Part shown: positions 40,541 through 50,505 of the stretch, piece after piece
How positions within the stretch are numbered: the stretch's first letter is position 1
Layout of the letters: each line of letters starts with the position of its first letter
Assembly: GCA_012727685.1 (NCBI GenBank)
Contig: JAAYGO010000215.1
Coordinates: 1 to 52,785, forward strand
Direction of reading: 5' to 3'
Source: Bacillota bacterium
GTDB lineage: Bacteria > Bacillota > Dethiobacteria > DTU022
Length of the DNA: 52,785 nucleotides
The notes under the pieces: generated by a model
Database searches by the model: none
Seen by the model: only the letters and a program-made list of their open reading frames with translations
Told to the model about the DNA's origin: nothing
Translations under genes and position numbers: made by a program

Positions 40541-43195
40541 ATGTCTGGGCAATCCGGACAATGGGTCTACCGCTTTGCGGAAGGCCGTGCAGAAATGAAA
40601 AATTTATTGGGCGGCAAAGGGGCCAACCTGGCGGAAATGTCGCGGGTCGGCTTGCCGGTGCCTCCCGGGTTTACGATCACTACGGCAGCCTGTAACGCCT
40701 ATTACGAGCGGGGCCGGCAGATCTGGCCCGAGCTGGCGCAGCAGATCGAGGAGAATCTCGCCTATTTGGAAAAAGAGACAGGACGCAGCTTTGGCGGCGA
40801 CAAGCCGCTCCTGGTTTCGGTCCGCTCCGGAGCGATGATCTCCATGCCGGGGATGATGGATACCATTCTCAACCTGGGGCTCACCCCGAAAACGGTCGAG
40901 GCTCTGGCCGCGGAGTCGTCCGACCGGCGCTTTGCCATGGACTGTTTTCGCCGTTTTATCCAGATGTTTGCCGACGTGGTCTTAAAAGTGGAGTCATACC
41001 ATTTTGAGAATATTCTTACAGAAAAGCGCAATGCGCGGAATGTGCGCACCGATGCCGAGCTGCAGGCCGAGGACCTGGCGGAGGTAGTGGAAGAGTTTCT
41101 TAAAGTGGTGCGCCGCGAAACGGGGACCGAATTTCCCTTTGATCCCAGGGAACAGCTTTTCCTGGCGGTCAAGGCGGTCTTCGACTCGTGGCATAACCCC
41201 CGCGCCACCGTCTACCGGCAGATCAACCGTATTCCCGACGATCTGGGCACGGCGGTAAATGTGCAGGCCATGGTTTTCGGCAACCTGAATAACCAGAGCG
41301 GTACCGGCGTCGCCTTTACCCGCAGCCCCGCTACCGGGGAGCCGGTCATCTATGGCGAATACCTGCTCAATGCCCAGGGCGAAGATGTCGTGGCCGGCAT
41401 TCGCACTCCCCGCCCGATCGCGGAAATGGCGCAGGAATTGCCTGAGATTTATAAACAATTTGTAGATGTGTGCCGGAAGCTGGAGGCCCACTATCGAGAC
41501 ATGCAGGATATAGAGTTCACCATTGAAAACGGCAAACTCTACATTCTGCAAACGCGGAATGCCAAGCGCACCGCCGCTGCGGCAGTCAAAGTGGCCGTGG
41601 ACCTGGTGCGCGAAGGGGTCATCAGCAAGGATGAAGCCCTGCTGCGGGTGGAACCGGATCAACTGGACCAGTTGCTGCACCGCCGGATCGATCCGGAAGC
41701 GAAGCTGAACGTGCTGGCCTACGGCCTCCCCGCGTCGCCGGGAGCAGCCACGGGCAAAGTGGTCTTTGATCCCGACCGGGCGCAGGAGCTGGCGAGCGAA
41801 AACGTGGCCGTGCTGCTGGTGCGCTCTGAGACCACTCCCGATGATATTCACGGCATCAAGGCGGCCCAGGGTGTGCTCACCAGCCGCGGCGGGATGACCA
41901 GCCATGCCGCCGTGGTGGCACGAGGCATGGGCAAACCCTGCGTCTGCGGCTGCGAGGCGCTCAAGATCGATGCCGCCAAGGGCAAGTTCTATATTGACGG
42001 TCAGGAATATGCAGAAGGCGAAGTGCTCTCCATTGACGGGGCTACCGGGAGAGTAATCCTGGGCGAGGTGCCCTTAATCGATCCGGAGCTGACCCCCGAA
42101 TTCAAAGAGCTGCTATCCTGGGCCGATGCGAAGCGGCGCCTGAGGGTGCGGGCCAATGCCGATACCCCGGACGACGCCGCGCTGGCCGTGGAGCTCGGCG
42201 CCGAAGGGATCGGCCTTTGCCGGACCGAGCATATGTTTATGGATAAGGCGCGGGTGCCGGTGGTGCAGAAAATGATCCTCGCCGCCACCCTTAAAGAGCG
42301 GGAAGCAGCCATGGCCGAGCTGCTGCCGATGCAGAAAGATGATTTTAAGGGGATCCTGCAGGCCATGACCGGCTTGCCGGTGACGATCCGGCTCCTCGAC
42401 CCGCCGCTGCACGAGTTCCTGCCGAACCGCGAAGCGCTGCTGCTCGAAGTGGACCGCCTGCGCCGTGAAGGTGGCGACGGGCAGCTTCTGTTGCAGCGGG
42501 AAGAGCTGCTGCTGAAGGTGCGGGCCCTTGCTGAACAGAACCCCATGCTCGGGCATCGCGGCTGCCGCCTCGGGCTGGTCTACCCCGAAATCTACAGCAT
42601 GCAGGTGACAGCCATCTTCCAGGCGGCAGTGGAGCTGGTTAACGAAGGCATCGCGGCCGAGCAGATCAAGCTGGAGATCATGATCCCGCTGGTTGGCCAC
42701 GGCGCTGAACTGGCGCGGATGAAAAAAGTCGTTGACGATGCCGCCGCCGCGGTGCTTAAGGAGGCGGGGCTGGAACTCCCCTACCTGGTGGGGACGATGA
42801 TCGAGCTGCCGCGGGCCTGCATGGTCGCAGACGAGCTGGCGCAAGAAGCGGAATTTTTCTCCTTCGGCACCAACGACCTCACCCAGACCACGCTCGGCTA
42901 CAGCCGGGATGACGCCGAAGGCAAATTCTTGCCGTTTTACCTGGAGCATAAGATCCTGCCGGCCAACCCCTTCATGGAGGTCGACCGCGACGGGGTCGGC
43001 GCGCTCGTGCGCATCGCCATGGAAAAAGGGCGGAAGACACGCCCCGACATCAAGCTGGGCATCTGCGGCGAACACGGCGGAGATCCGGCGAGCATCGAGT
43101 TCTTCCACTCGGCCGGCCTCCATTACGTCAGTTGCTCGCCATACCGCATTCCCATCGCCCGCCTTGCCGCGGCCAGGGCGGTTCTGAAAGGTTAA
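40541..43195 (+). CDS. ppdK: Pyruvate, phosphate dikinase
   Basis: PPDK interconverts pyruvate, ATP and Pi with PEP, AMP and PPi. The 884-aa protein is complete: N-terminal nucleotide-binding domain (GGKGANLAEMSRVGLPVPPGFTIT, in parts), the central phosphohistidine domain with the Thr/His target GGMTSHAAVVARGMGKPC, and the C-terminal PEP/pyruvate barrel ending with FSFGTNDLTQTTLGYSRDD and GICGEHGGDP. PpsR would act on the Thr beside the catalytic His. It follows ppsR by 6 bp (AGAGGAGG) and is closed by a strong terminator. Confidence 0.98.
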   Translation: MSGQSGQWVYRFAEGRAEMKNLLGGKGANLAEMSRVGLPVPPGFTITTAACNAYYERGRQIWPELAQQIEENLAYLEKETGRSFGGDKPLLVSVRSGAMISMPGMMDTILNLGLTPKTVEALAAESSDRRFAMDCFRRFIQMFADVVLKVESYHFENILTEKRNARNVRTDAELQAEDLAEVVEEFLKVVRRETGTEFPFDPREQLFLAVKAVFDSWHNPRATVYRQINRIPDDLGTAVNVQAMVFGNLNNQSGTGVAFTRSPATGEPVIYGEYLLNAQGEDVVAGIRTPRPIAEMAQELPEIYKQFVDVCRKLEAHYRDMQDIEFTIENGKLYILQTRNAKRTAAAAVKVAVDLVREGVISKDEALLRVEPDQLDQLLHRRIDPEAKLNVLAYGLPASPGAATGKVVFDPDRAQELASENVAVLLVRSETTPDDIHGIKAAQGVLTSRGGMTSHAAVVARGMGKPCVCGCEALKIDAAKGKFYIDGQEYAEGEVLSIDGATGRVILGEVPLIDPELTPEFKELLSWADAKRRLRVRANADTPDDAALAVELGAEGIGLCRTEHMFMDKARVPVVQKMILAATLKEREAAMAELLPMQKDDFKGILQAMTGLPVTIRLLDPPLHEFLPNREALLLEVDRLRREGGDGQLLLQREELLLKVRALAEQNPMLGHRGCRLGLVYPEIYSMQVTAIFQAAVELVNEGIAAEQIKLEIMIPLVGHGAELARMKKVVDDAAAAVLKEAGLELPYLVGTMIELPRACMVADELAQEAEFFSFGTNDLTQTTLGYSRDDAEGKFLPFYLEHKILPANPFMEVDRDGVGALVRIAMEKGRKTRPDIKLGICGEHGGDPASIEFFHSAGLHYVSCSPYRIPIARLAAARAVLKG

Positions 43196-43213
43196 TAAAA
43201 ACTAGATGAAGAG

Positions 43214-43248
43214 AAAAGGGCAGCGGGGACGATCCTCGCTGCCCTTTT
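43214..43248. terminator. Bidirectional terminator after ppdK
   Basis: AAAAGGGCAGCGGGG-ACGAT-CCTCGCTGCCCTTTT is a near-perfect stem with A-run and T-run on both sides. It can end ppdK rightward and dacF leftward, the two genes being convergent. Confidence 0.88.
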
Positions 43249-43274
43249 ATGCCCGGCTCCATGCCACGTCAAGA

Positions 43275-43354
43275 TGTGTTCTTATCATTCTGATGGCGCC
43301 CCCGCTGGCGGGAGCATGGGGTCTATCAGATGACATGTACTGCGCTCAGGATGA
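43275..43354. repeat. Second copy of the dispersed palindromic repeat
   Basis: It contains TGTGTTCTTA (43275-43284), a CCCGC/GCGGG hairpin (43301-43312) within a TCTGAT/ATCAGA pair (43289-43330), and TGCGCTCAGGATGA (43341-43354), the exact reverse complement of 28119-28132. It lies between the convergent ppdK and dacF genes. Confidence 0.55.
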
Positions 43355-43368
43355 CACGTGCCTGGTTG

Positions 43369-44562
43369 TTAACCGCTGATGGCTTCGCGGCCGCGCTGCC
43401 ACAGTCCGGCGAAAAAGTCACCGATGGAGCGGAAGAGGGCCTTGAAGAAGCCCAGGCGCTCCACCGGGGCGGCAGCCAGAAGCTCCACTTCGCTTACCGC
43501 ATCGCCGTCCGAGTTGAACAGTTGCAATTTGCCTAAACTCTGCCCCGCTTCCACCGGCGCTGCCAGGGATTCGGGAAGAGTGATTTTCTCCTCGAAGGAG
43601 GCGGCGCTTTGGCCGCGGGCTACAACAACGGCCACCGGCTCTTTCACCTTCACAGCCAGCTCTCTTTTTTCACCCCGGATGACGGGGAGCGAGGTGACCA
43701 CTTCTCCCGCCTCGTAGAGGGTGAGCAGTTCAAATTCCCGGAAGCCATAGTCGAGCAGCGCCTCGCTATCCTGCCGGCGGGTGGCGTTGCTGCTGTTCCC
43801 CATGACCACGGCGATCAGGCGCATGTCGCCCTGCAAGCTGCTGGCGGAGAGGCAATGGCCCGCTTCGGGTGTATAGCCGGTCTTAATCCCGTCCACGCCG
43901 GGGTAGTTTCCCAGGAGCGGATTGTTGTTGAACTGCCGGATCTCGTTGAATGTATACTCCGGTATGGCCAGGAAGGCGGCGGCTTCAGGCTGGGTCTTGA
44001 GAAAATAGGTGGAGAGGCGGGCCACGTCTGCAGCACTCATATAATGGTTCGGGTCGTGCAGACCGTGCGAATTCATAAAATGGGTGTTTTCAAGGCCCAG
44101 TTCTTCAGCCCGTTCGTTCATCTTCTGGACAAAGGCCGCTTCGGAGCCGTAAAGGTGTTCAGCCACCACCACGCAGGCGTCGTTGGCCGATACAACCGCA
44201 ATCCCCTTGAGCAATTCTTCGAAAGTAACCTCTTGTCCAATGTTTAAAAACATGGTCGAGGTCAAGCCGCCTTCGCCGGTTTCCCAGGCTTTTTGACTGG
44301 CGGTAAGCCTGGTATCCCAGTCAACCTTCCCCTGCTTCATTTCTTCCATGGCGATCAGCAGGGTCATGATTTTCGTCAGGCTGGCCGGATAGAGCCGTGC
44401 ATCGGCATTTTTTGAGAATAGAACCGTACCGGTCTCCGCTTCGATCAGAATGGCGGACTCGGCTTCCAGCTCAAGCTCGTCGGCGTAAACCGGGACGGCT
44501 GATAATCCAAACATGAAGGCTAGGACCAGGGTGGCAGCGATCATTTTTTTTACAACGGCCAA
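43369..44562 (-). CDS. dacF: D-alanyl-D-alanine carboxypeptidase, DacF type
   Basis: This class A low-molecular-weight penicillin-binding protein trims the terminal D-Ala of peptidoglycan stems. The protein is 397 aa from TTG 44562 with GGGAGGAAAAC upstream. It has a signal peptide (LVLAFMFGLSAVPVYA), active-site S61-x2-K64 (SLTK), SAND motif in VSANDACV and KTG in GIKTGYTPEAGHC. A C-terminal β-sandwich and an amphipathic anchor (IGDFFAGLWQRGREAI) follow. DacF of Bacillus acts in spore cortex; the sporulation link here is by family only. Confidence 0.93.
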   Translation of the reverse strand: MAVVKKMIAATLVLAFMFGLSAVPVYADELELEAESAILIEAETGTVLFSKNADARLYPASLTKIMTLLIAMEEMKQGKVDWDTRLTASQKAWETGEGGLTSTMFLNIGQEVTFEELLKGIAVVSANDACVVVAEHLYGSEAAFVQKMNERAEELGLENTHFMNSHGLHDPNHYMSAADVARLSTYFLKTQPEAAAFLAIPEYTFNEIRQFNNNPLLGNYPGVDGIKTGYTPEAGHCLSASSLQGDMRLIAVVMGNSSNATRRQDSEALLDYGFREFELLTLYEAGEVVTSLPVIRGEKRELAVKVKEPVAVVVARGQSAASFEEKITLPESLAAPVEAGQSLGKLQLFNSDGDAVSEVELLAAAPVERLGFFKALFRSIGDFFAGLWQRGREAISG

Positions 44563-44815
44563 AGAGTTTTCCTCCCAACAATATTGTAGTTATTTTTGCT
44601 ATAATAAAATTGACCAGGCTAAAAAGGACGGAAAGGGCGGTTTGCAGGTGTGCATGATGTAATTCGACAGGCTCCAGGGAACTCCTTTTCGCAAAATATG
44701 GAGCCAGAGGCAGTCAGAAATTTTTAAATTTTATGTTCTGTGTGACAGGAAAACCGGCTTTTTATCGCGAAAAGATTAACAAGGCAAATTATTCGAATTG
44801 AGGAGTGATCACTAG

Positions 44816-46900
44816 ATGACCCAGCTTCATAACCAGGCTGCAGCCGGTGAAACGATTCATCCTCCCTGCCAGGCGGCTTGTCCCCTACACCAGGGGGTGC
44901 GGGATTACGTGTTCTCCATCGCCACCGGTGACTTCGACCGGGCCCTGGCGATTATCAAGGAGACCAACCCCCTCCCGTTTATCTGCGGGACCATCTGTGC
45001 CCATCCCTGCGAAGATGACTGCCGCCGGAATGATGTCGATGAACCGGTTTCCATTCGGGGGTTAAAGCGTTTTGCCGTGGAATACGGCCGGGCATCAGTG
45101 CCACCCGCGGGAGCGCAAAAAGATAAAGGCAAGGTGGCCATTATCGGCGCCGGCCCGAGCGGGCTCACGGCTGCTTTTGATCTGGCCCGCCGGGGCTGCG
45201 CGGTGACCGTATTTGACCGGGAACCGGCCGCCGGCGGTGCGGTGCGCCACTATATACCCCTCTACCGGCTGCCGGACGAGGTTATTGACCGGGATATCGA
45301 AGAAATTGCCGCCCAGGGCGTGACCTTTCGCTTCGGCGTTGAGCTGGGGCGCGATCTGACGATCGAAAAGCTGGAGCAGGAAGGGTATCAGGCGATCCTG
45401 CTGGCCCTGGGCCTGCCGGTCAGCCGCGGCTTGAACATCCCCGGCGTGGAAGGCGAAGGAATTTTCTATGCCCTGCCCTTCCTCAAGCAGGTCAAGCGGG
45501 AGGGATTTAAATTTGAAGGCAGCCCCACCGTGATCGTGATCGGCGGCGGGAACGTGGCCATGGACGTGGCCCGTTCCGCAGTGCGCTGCGGTGCCGGCAA
45601 GGTGAAGGTGGTCTGCCTGGAATCGACGGAAGAAATGCCCGCCTTTCCCTGGGAGATCGAAGAAGCCAGGGAGGAAGGGGTTGAATTCAACTGTTCCTGG
45701 GGCCCCAACGCCGTGATTCGCGAAGGCGGGAAGGTGAAAGGCCTGGAAACGGTGGGCTGCCTCTCTGTCTTTGACGAGGAGGGCCGCTTTAACCCGAAGC
45801 TGAACCCCGATTGCAAGCAGATGGTCACCGGTGACATCATCGTCTTTGCCATCGGCCAGGGGAGCGACCTCGCACCGGTACGCAGCGAGATCGCCGTCGA
45901 CGAGCGCGGCCGCATCGTCTTTAATCACCGCACCATGACCACGAGCCGCCCCGGAGTCTTTGCCTGCGGCGAAGTGGTGACCGGCCCGGGGACTGCGGTC
46001 CAATCCATGGCCAGCGGCCGGATGGCGGCACAGGCGATTTTGACTTATATCGAGGGAGGAGCTTTTGACAGCGCCACCCTGGAAGATATGCCCGCCGCCG
46101 ACAAGCTCGATCCGGCGGTGGCGGCCGAAGTGAGCCGCGTGGCGCGCCACGCCATCCCGATGATGAACCCGGCCGAGCGGATGAAACACTTCCAGCAGGC
46201 CGAGCTCGGCTACGATCCGGCGCTGGCGATCCGCGAAGCGCGCCGCTGCCTGACCTGCACCGCCGGCGCCATGCGCATCGACGAACTGTGCGCCAACTGC
46301 CTGACCTGCGTGCGGGTCTGCCCCTATCATGTCCCGGTGATCAACGAAGAGGGTACGGTAACCATTCGCAACGAGCAGTGCCAGGCCTGCGGCCTGTGCC
46401 TCTCCATCTGCCCGGCCTACGCCATCAAGTTCCGCGCCCCCTTTGTGGAGCAGGCGGCGGCCCGGATCGAACCGGCCGTCAGGGAACTGCTCGCCAGGGT
46501 TAACGGCGAACCGCCCATCCTGGCGGTGACCTGCTCCTACGGCGGCTTTGCCCTCCCTGAATTCCTGGAGTACAAGGCCGACCATGTGGCCCTGGTGCGC
46601 TACCCGTGCCTGGGCAAGGTTGATACCCTGGATCTGCTGAAAGCCTTTGAGCTGGGCGTAGACGGCATCGTGGTGGCCGACTGCAAAGACGACGACAGCT
46701 TCGACTGCCCCTACAAGGAGGTCGGCTACTGGATCCGGAAGCGGCTTGAGCATACCCGGCGGCTACTGGCCGATTTGGGCCTTGGCGGCGAGCGCCTTTT
46801 CTATGCGGAGCTGCCCGGCCTGGAGACTGCCGGTTTTGACAAAGTAGTGGCGGAGGCGGCGGCCCAATTTAAAGCGGCCGGTCCTTCTCCGGTGCGCTAG
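44816..46900 (+). CDS. GltD-like FAD/NAD(P) oxidoreductase with ferredoxin and MvhD-like domains
   Basis: This 694-aa multi-domain flavoprotein starts with the Fe-S domain of GltD/DPYD relatives (Cys18, 22, 57, 61, 65, 69). An FAD-binding Rossmann fold follows (IIGAGPSGLTAAFDLARRG), then the pyridine nucleotide site (VIGGGNVAMDVARSAVRCG). Next are two [4Fe-4S] motifs (CANCLTCVRVCP, CQACGLCLSICP, residues 492-532). The C-terminal domain (about 565-690) is MvhD-like, with VRYPCLGKVDTLDLLKAFELGVDG and CKDDDSFDC. MvhD links hydrogenases to heterodisulfide reductases, so this may pass electrons between NAD(P)H, ferredoxin and a partner oxidoreductase. Partner genes are not adjacent. GAGGAG precedes the ATG. 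Confidence 0.92.
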   Translation: MTQLHNQAAAGETIHPPCQAACPLHQGVRDYVFSIATGDFDRALAIIKETNPLPFICGTICAHPCEDDCRRNDVDEPVSIRGLKRFAVEYGRASVPPAGAQKDKGKVAIIGAGPSGLTAAFDLARRGCAVTVFDREPAAGGAVRHYIPLYRLPDEVIDRDIEEIAAQGVTFRFGVELGRDLTIEKLEQEGYQAILLALGLPVSRGLNIPGVEGEGIFYALPFLKQVKREGFKFEGSPTVIVIGGGNVAMDVARSAVRCGAGKVKVVCLESTEEMPAFPWEIEEAREEGVEFNCSWGPNAVIREGGKVKGLETVGCLSVFDEEGRFNPKLNPDCKQMVTGDIIVFAIGQGSDLAPVRSEIAVDERGRIVFNHRTMTTSRPGVFACGEVVTGPGTAVQSMASGRMAAQAILTYIEGGAFDSATLEDMPAADKLDPAVAAEVSRVARHAIPMMNPAERMKHFQQAELGYDPALAIREARRCLTCTAGAMRIDELCANCLTCVRVCPYHVPVINEEGTVTIRNEQCQACGLCLSICPAYAIKFRAPFVEQAAARIEPAVRELLARVNGEPPILAVTCSYGGFALPEFLEYKADHVALVRYPCLGKVDTLDLLKAFELGVDGIVVADCKDDDSFDCPYKEVGYWIRKRLEHTRRLLADLGLGGERLFYAELPGLETAGFDKVVAEAAAQFKAAGPSPVR

Positions 46901-46931
46901 CCGCAAGCAACTGCAATTGCCATTGAAACAA

Positions 46932-46960
46932 CCGGAGGCCGGGCATTTCCCGGCCTCCGG
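46932..46960 (+). terminator. Strong hairpin after the flavoprotein gene
   Basis: CCGGAGGCCGGG-CATTT-CCCGGCCTCCGG is a perfect 12-bp stem with a 5-nt loop, 31 bp past the stop. No T-run follows, so it may be a T-less terminator or an mRNA end protector. Confidence 0.55.
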
Positions 46961-47062
46961 TGCGCATGCCCATCATCATCCGCAATCCGGCCGCATCGAA
47001 TTTCTATATTTTGGCAATAATAAGGTTGTCCTGTGCAGAATGTTAAATTATTTTTAGAAAGC

Positions 47063-47092
47063 AGGAATCAACCGGGGATTGTAGAATATAAT
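47063..47092 (+). promoter_or_regulatory. Candidate sigma-H promoter overlapping a sigma-A -10, before dnaG-sigA
   Basis: AGGAATC (47063-47069) and GTAGAATAT (47081-47089) with 11 nt between match the sigma-H form RnAGGAwww-N11/12-RnnGAATww apart from one base. TATAAT (47087-47092) overlaps it. In B. subtilis the sigA operon is known to have a sigma-H promoter. The gap 46901-47190 otherwise shows only the hairpin above. Confidence 0.45.
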
Positions 47093-47190
47093 GTAACACT
47101 AAAAATGTACTTATTGCGAGGGGAGGATATTTCCCACAAGAGCATTGGATAGCTAATCTAAAGGGAATTGTCCGGAGGGAGTTGTCCAGG

Positions 47191-47346
47191 GTGCCTCGTC
47201 TGCGTATTAGAGATGAGGCTTTTCATTATCATGTCCGTAAAAAAAATAATGCTGGAAGGTGTTGGCTTTGTCCCAGGGGATACCGGAGTCCGTTATTGAC
47301 GCCATCAGGCAGCAAACCGATCTGGTCAGTCTGGTCGGCGAATATC
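47191..47346 (+). pseudogene. Possible remnant of a REP-associated (Y1) transposase N-terminus
   Basis: A short frame from GTG 47191 (GGAGGG upstream) reads PRLRIRDEAFHYHVRKKNNAG, which resembles the start of TnpA_REP/IS200-like transposases (typically MPRxxRI...xYHVxxRGN). After about 23 residues the similarity ends, and the frame runs into the dnaG start in another phase until a stop at about 47346. If real, it is a truncated element that now contributes the 5' region of dnaG. It could also be chance; only about 20 residues support it. Confidence 0.35.
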
Positions 47347-49086
47347 TGACCCTGGAAAAGAGGGGGAAAGACCTGGTTGGGCTTTGCCCCTTTCACCATG
47401 AAAAAACCCCTTCTTTCACGGTATCGCCGGATAAGCAGTTGTTTTATTGTTTCGGCTGCGGTGCCTCCGGCAACGTGTTCAGCTTTATCATGAAGCTCGA
47501 AAACCTTACCTTTCCCGAAGCGGCCCGGCTATTGGCCGCACGGGCGGGGATCAGGATTCCTGAACGGAGCAAGGCACCGGCCGGGCAAGATAGTGTAAAG
47601 GAAAAGTTGTATGCCATGAACCTGTTGGCGGCCCGGTATTATCACCACCAGCTTATTAACACTGCAGGTGGAAAAAAAGCGCTCGAATATTTGCGAGAAA
47701 GAGGAATTGGACGCGCTGCCAGCGAAATGTTTATGCTGGGGTACGCCCCTGAAGGTTGGGACAACCTTAAGTCGTTTTTCGTAAAAAAAGGCTATTCCGA
47801 GCAACTGTTGATCAAGGCAGGCCTGGTTACGCCACGGGAAAAAGGCAGCGGTTGTTACGATCGATTTCGGAACCGCTTGATCTTTCCGATTATGAACATC
47901 GGCGGGAAAGTAGTCGGGTTTGGAGGCCGGACTCTTGAAGAGGGGGGCACGGCAGGCCCAAAATATCTTAACTCACCGGAAACTGCCGTCTTTGAAAAGG
48001 GCACGGTCCTCTACGGATTAAACCTGGCCCGCGATGCCATCAGGCGGGAGAAAACAGCGGTTGTGGTTGAAGGTTATACCGATGTGATCGCCGCTCACCA
48101 GGCCGGGATCAAGAATGTGGTTGCCTCCCAGGGCACGGCTTTAACCGCGGCCCAGGCCCGGTTGCTGCGGGCCCAGGCTGAAACGGTGGTTATCGCCTAT
48201 GATGCGGACAGTGCCGGGGAGAACGCCACCTGGCGGGGCCTGAAAATACTGCAGGATGCCGGCTGTTTTGTGCGGGTCGCTGAATTGCCGGCGGGCAGCG
48301 ATCCCGACAGCCTGATCAGGACAGGTGGCGTGGCGGCATTTGAGAAGCTGCTTAAAAGCGCGCGCTACCTGCTGGAATACCAGCTCGACATTCTCCGGCG
48401 CCGTTATAACCCGGCGGAACCGGAAGGCCGGCGGCGTTACATGGAAGAGGTTTTGGGCTTGCTCAGCCAGGTTTCCAACCGGCCGGAGCAGGACTTTTAC
48501 CTGAAAAAGCTGGCCGAAGATGTTGGAGTTTCCGAAGTGGTTTTACGCGCCGAGCTGAGTAAGCGCTGTCAAAAGGGCCGTGGCGTTAATAATCTTCCGG
48601 TAAAAGATCAAACTAATAATATTGATCGATTAGAGATCAATCCAGCCGAAAAGATGCTGATTTCCTTGATGCTCCAGGAAAACGAACTAATCAATTTGGC
48701 CCGGCAAGCTCTAAAACTGGAAGATTTTGAACACGATACCCGGAAAGTAGTGGAAGCAATCTGGAGCCTGGAAGAGAAATGCGGCGCGGTCAGCGGCGAA
48801 ATGTTGATCGATTTATTCGCAGATGCGCAGCTGCATGCGTTGATTACCGGGCTGGCAACAGACCCGAGCTTACAGGAGTTGGACGCGGAACAGGCTAAAC
48901 GCGCCGCCGATGACTGCATTGACAAAATTAAACAGAGGAAGTTGGCCCGCCGGCGGCAGGAGTTGCTAAGAAAATTGAAAGATATGAAATTGAATGATCA
49001 GGCCAGAATCTTACTTCGGGAGCAGTGGCAGATGATTACCGGTAGCAATCGCAGCCCCTACCGTTCCGGAGGAGGAGAGGATTTTA

Positions 49087-49094
<8 letters not shown>
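47268..49094 (+). CDS. dnaG: DNA primase DnaG
   Basis: Primase makes RNA primers for replication. The protein is 608 aa from TTG 47268 (GGAAGGTG upstream; GTG 47259 and TTG 47262 also possible). The zinc domain is CPFHHEKTPSFTVSP with CFGCGASG. The core has EGYTDVIAAHQAG, the TOPRIM acidic site, and AYDADSAGENAT. The C-terminal helicase-binding domain is helical and variable. It overlaps the sigA start by 8 nt, the usual coupling in Firmicutes. Confidence 0.97.
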
Positions 49095-50229
<1,135 letters not shown>

Positions 50230-50278
50230 AGGATTAAGGGCGATGAAAATGGAAGAAACATTTATTGCTCTAAAACTC

Positions 50279-50307
50279 TTGACTGCTGATCTTTACTCGG
50301 GTATAAT
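50279..50307 (+). promoter_or_regulatory. Promoter of tRNA-Asn
   Basis: TTGACT (50279-50284), 17 nt, TATAAT (50302-50307). It lies 19 bp before the mature 5' end of the tRNA. Confidence 0.85.
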
Positions 50308-50325
50308 ATCTATTGCCGACAAGGT

Positions 50326-50400
50326 TCCTCAGTAGCTCAATGGCAGAGCGGCCGGCTGTTAACCGGTAGGTTGCAGGTTCGAGTCCTGCCTGGGGAGCCA
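50326..50400 (+). tRNA. tRNA-Asn (GTT anticodon)
   Basis: The mature 75-nt tRNA includes an encoded CCA. The acceptor stem TCCTCAG pairs with CTGGGGA (one T-G pair), discriminator G. D-arm GCTC...GAGC, anticodon arm CCGGC-TGTTAAC-CCGG region with GTT, T-arm GCAGG-TTCGAGT-CCTGC. It is intact, and a decayed second copy stands 0.86 kb downstream. Confidence 0.97.
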
Positions 50401-50410
50401 ATTTTTATGT

Positions 50411-50466
50411 ACTTTTTTAGCTTTCTTTTCTTTCTTCTTTTTTCTTCTTCTTCTTCTTCTTTAAGC
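50411..50466. repeat. Polypyrimidine tract with TTC microsatellite
   Basis: Just after the tRNA the + strand is almost pure T/C for about 55 nt, including a run of six CTT/TTC units. It is a mirror-like polypurine-polypyrimidine tract. For the tRNA it also provides a T-rich end to transcription. Confidence 0.7.
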
Positions 50467-50505
50467 GATGGAAGTCATTTTCTTCAGCTTCTTCAGGCCC
50501 ATGCT

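Noticed and set aside
45095..46753. 552-aa open frame on the minus strand of the flavoprotein gene
   Set aside because: It is a shadow of a GC-rich gene in another phase; the plus-strand protein has clear domains and motifs throughout.
46932..46960. Attachment site or origin at the perfect 12-bp hairpin
   Set aside because: A single hairpin just after a stop codon is better explained as a transcript end.
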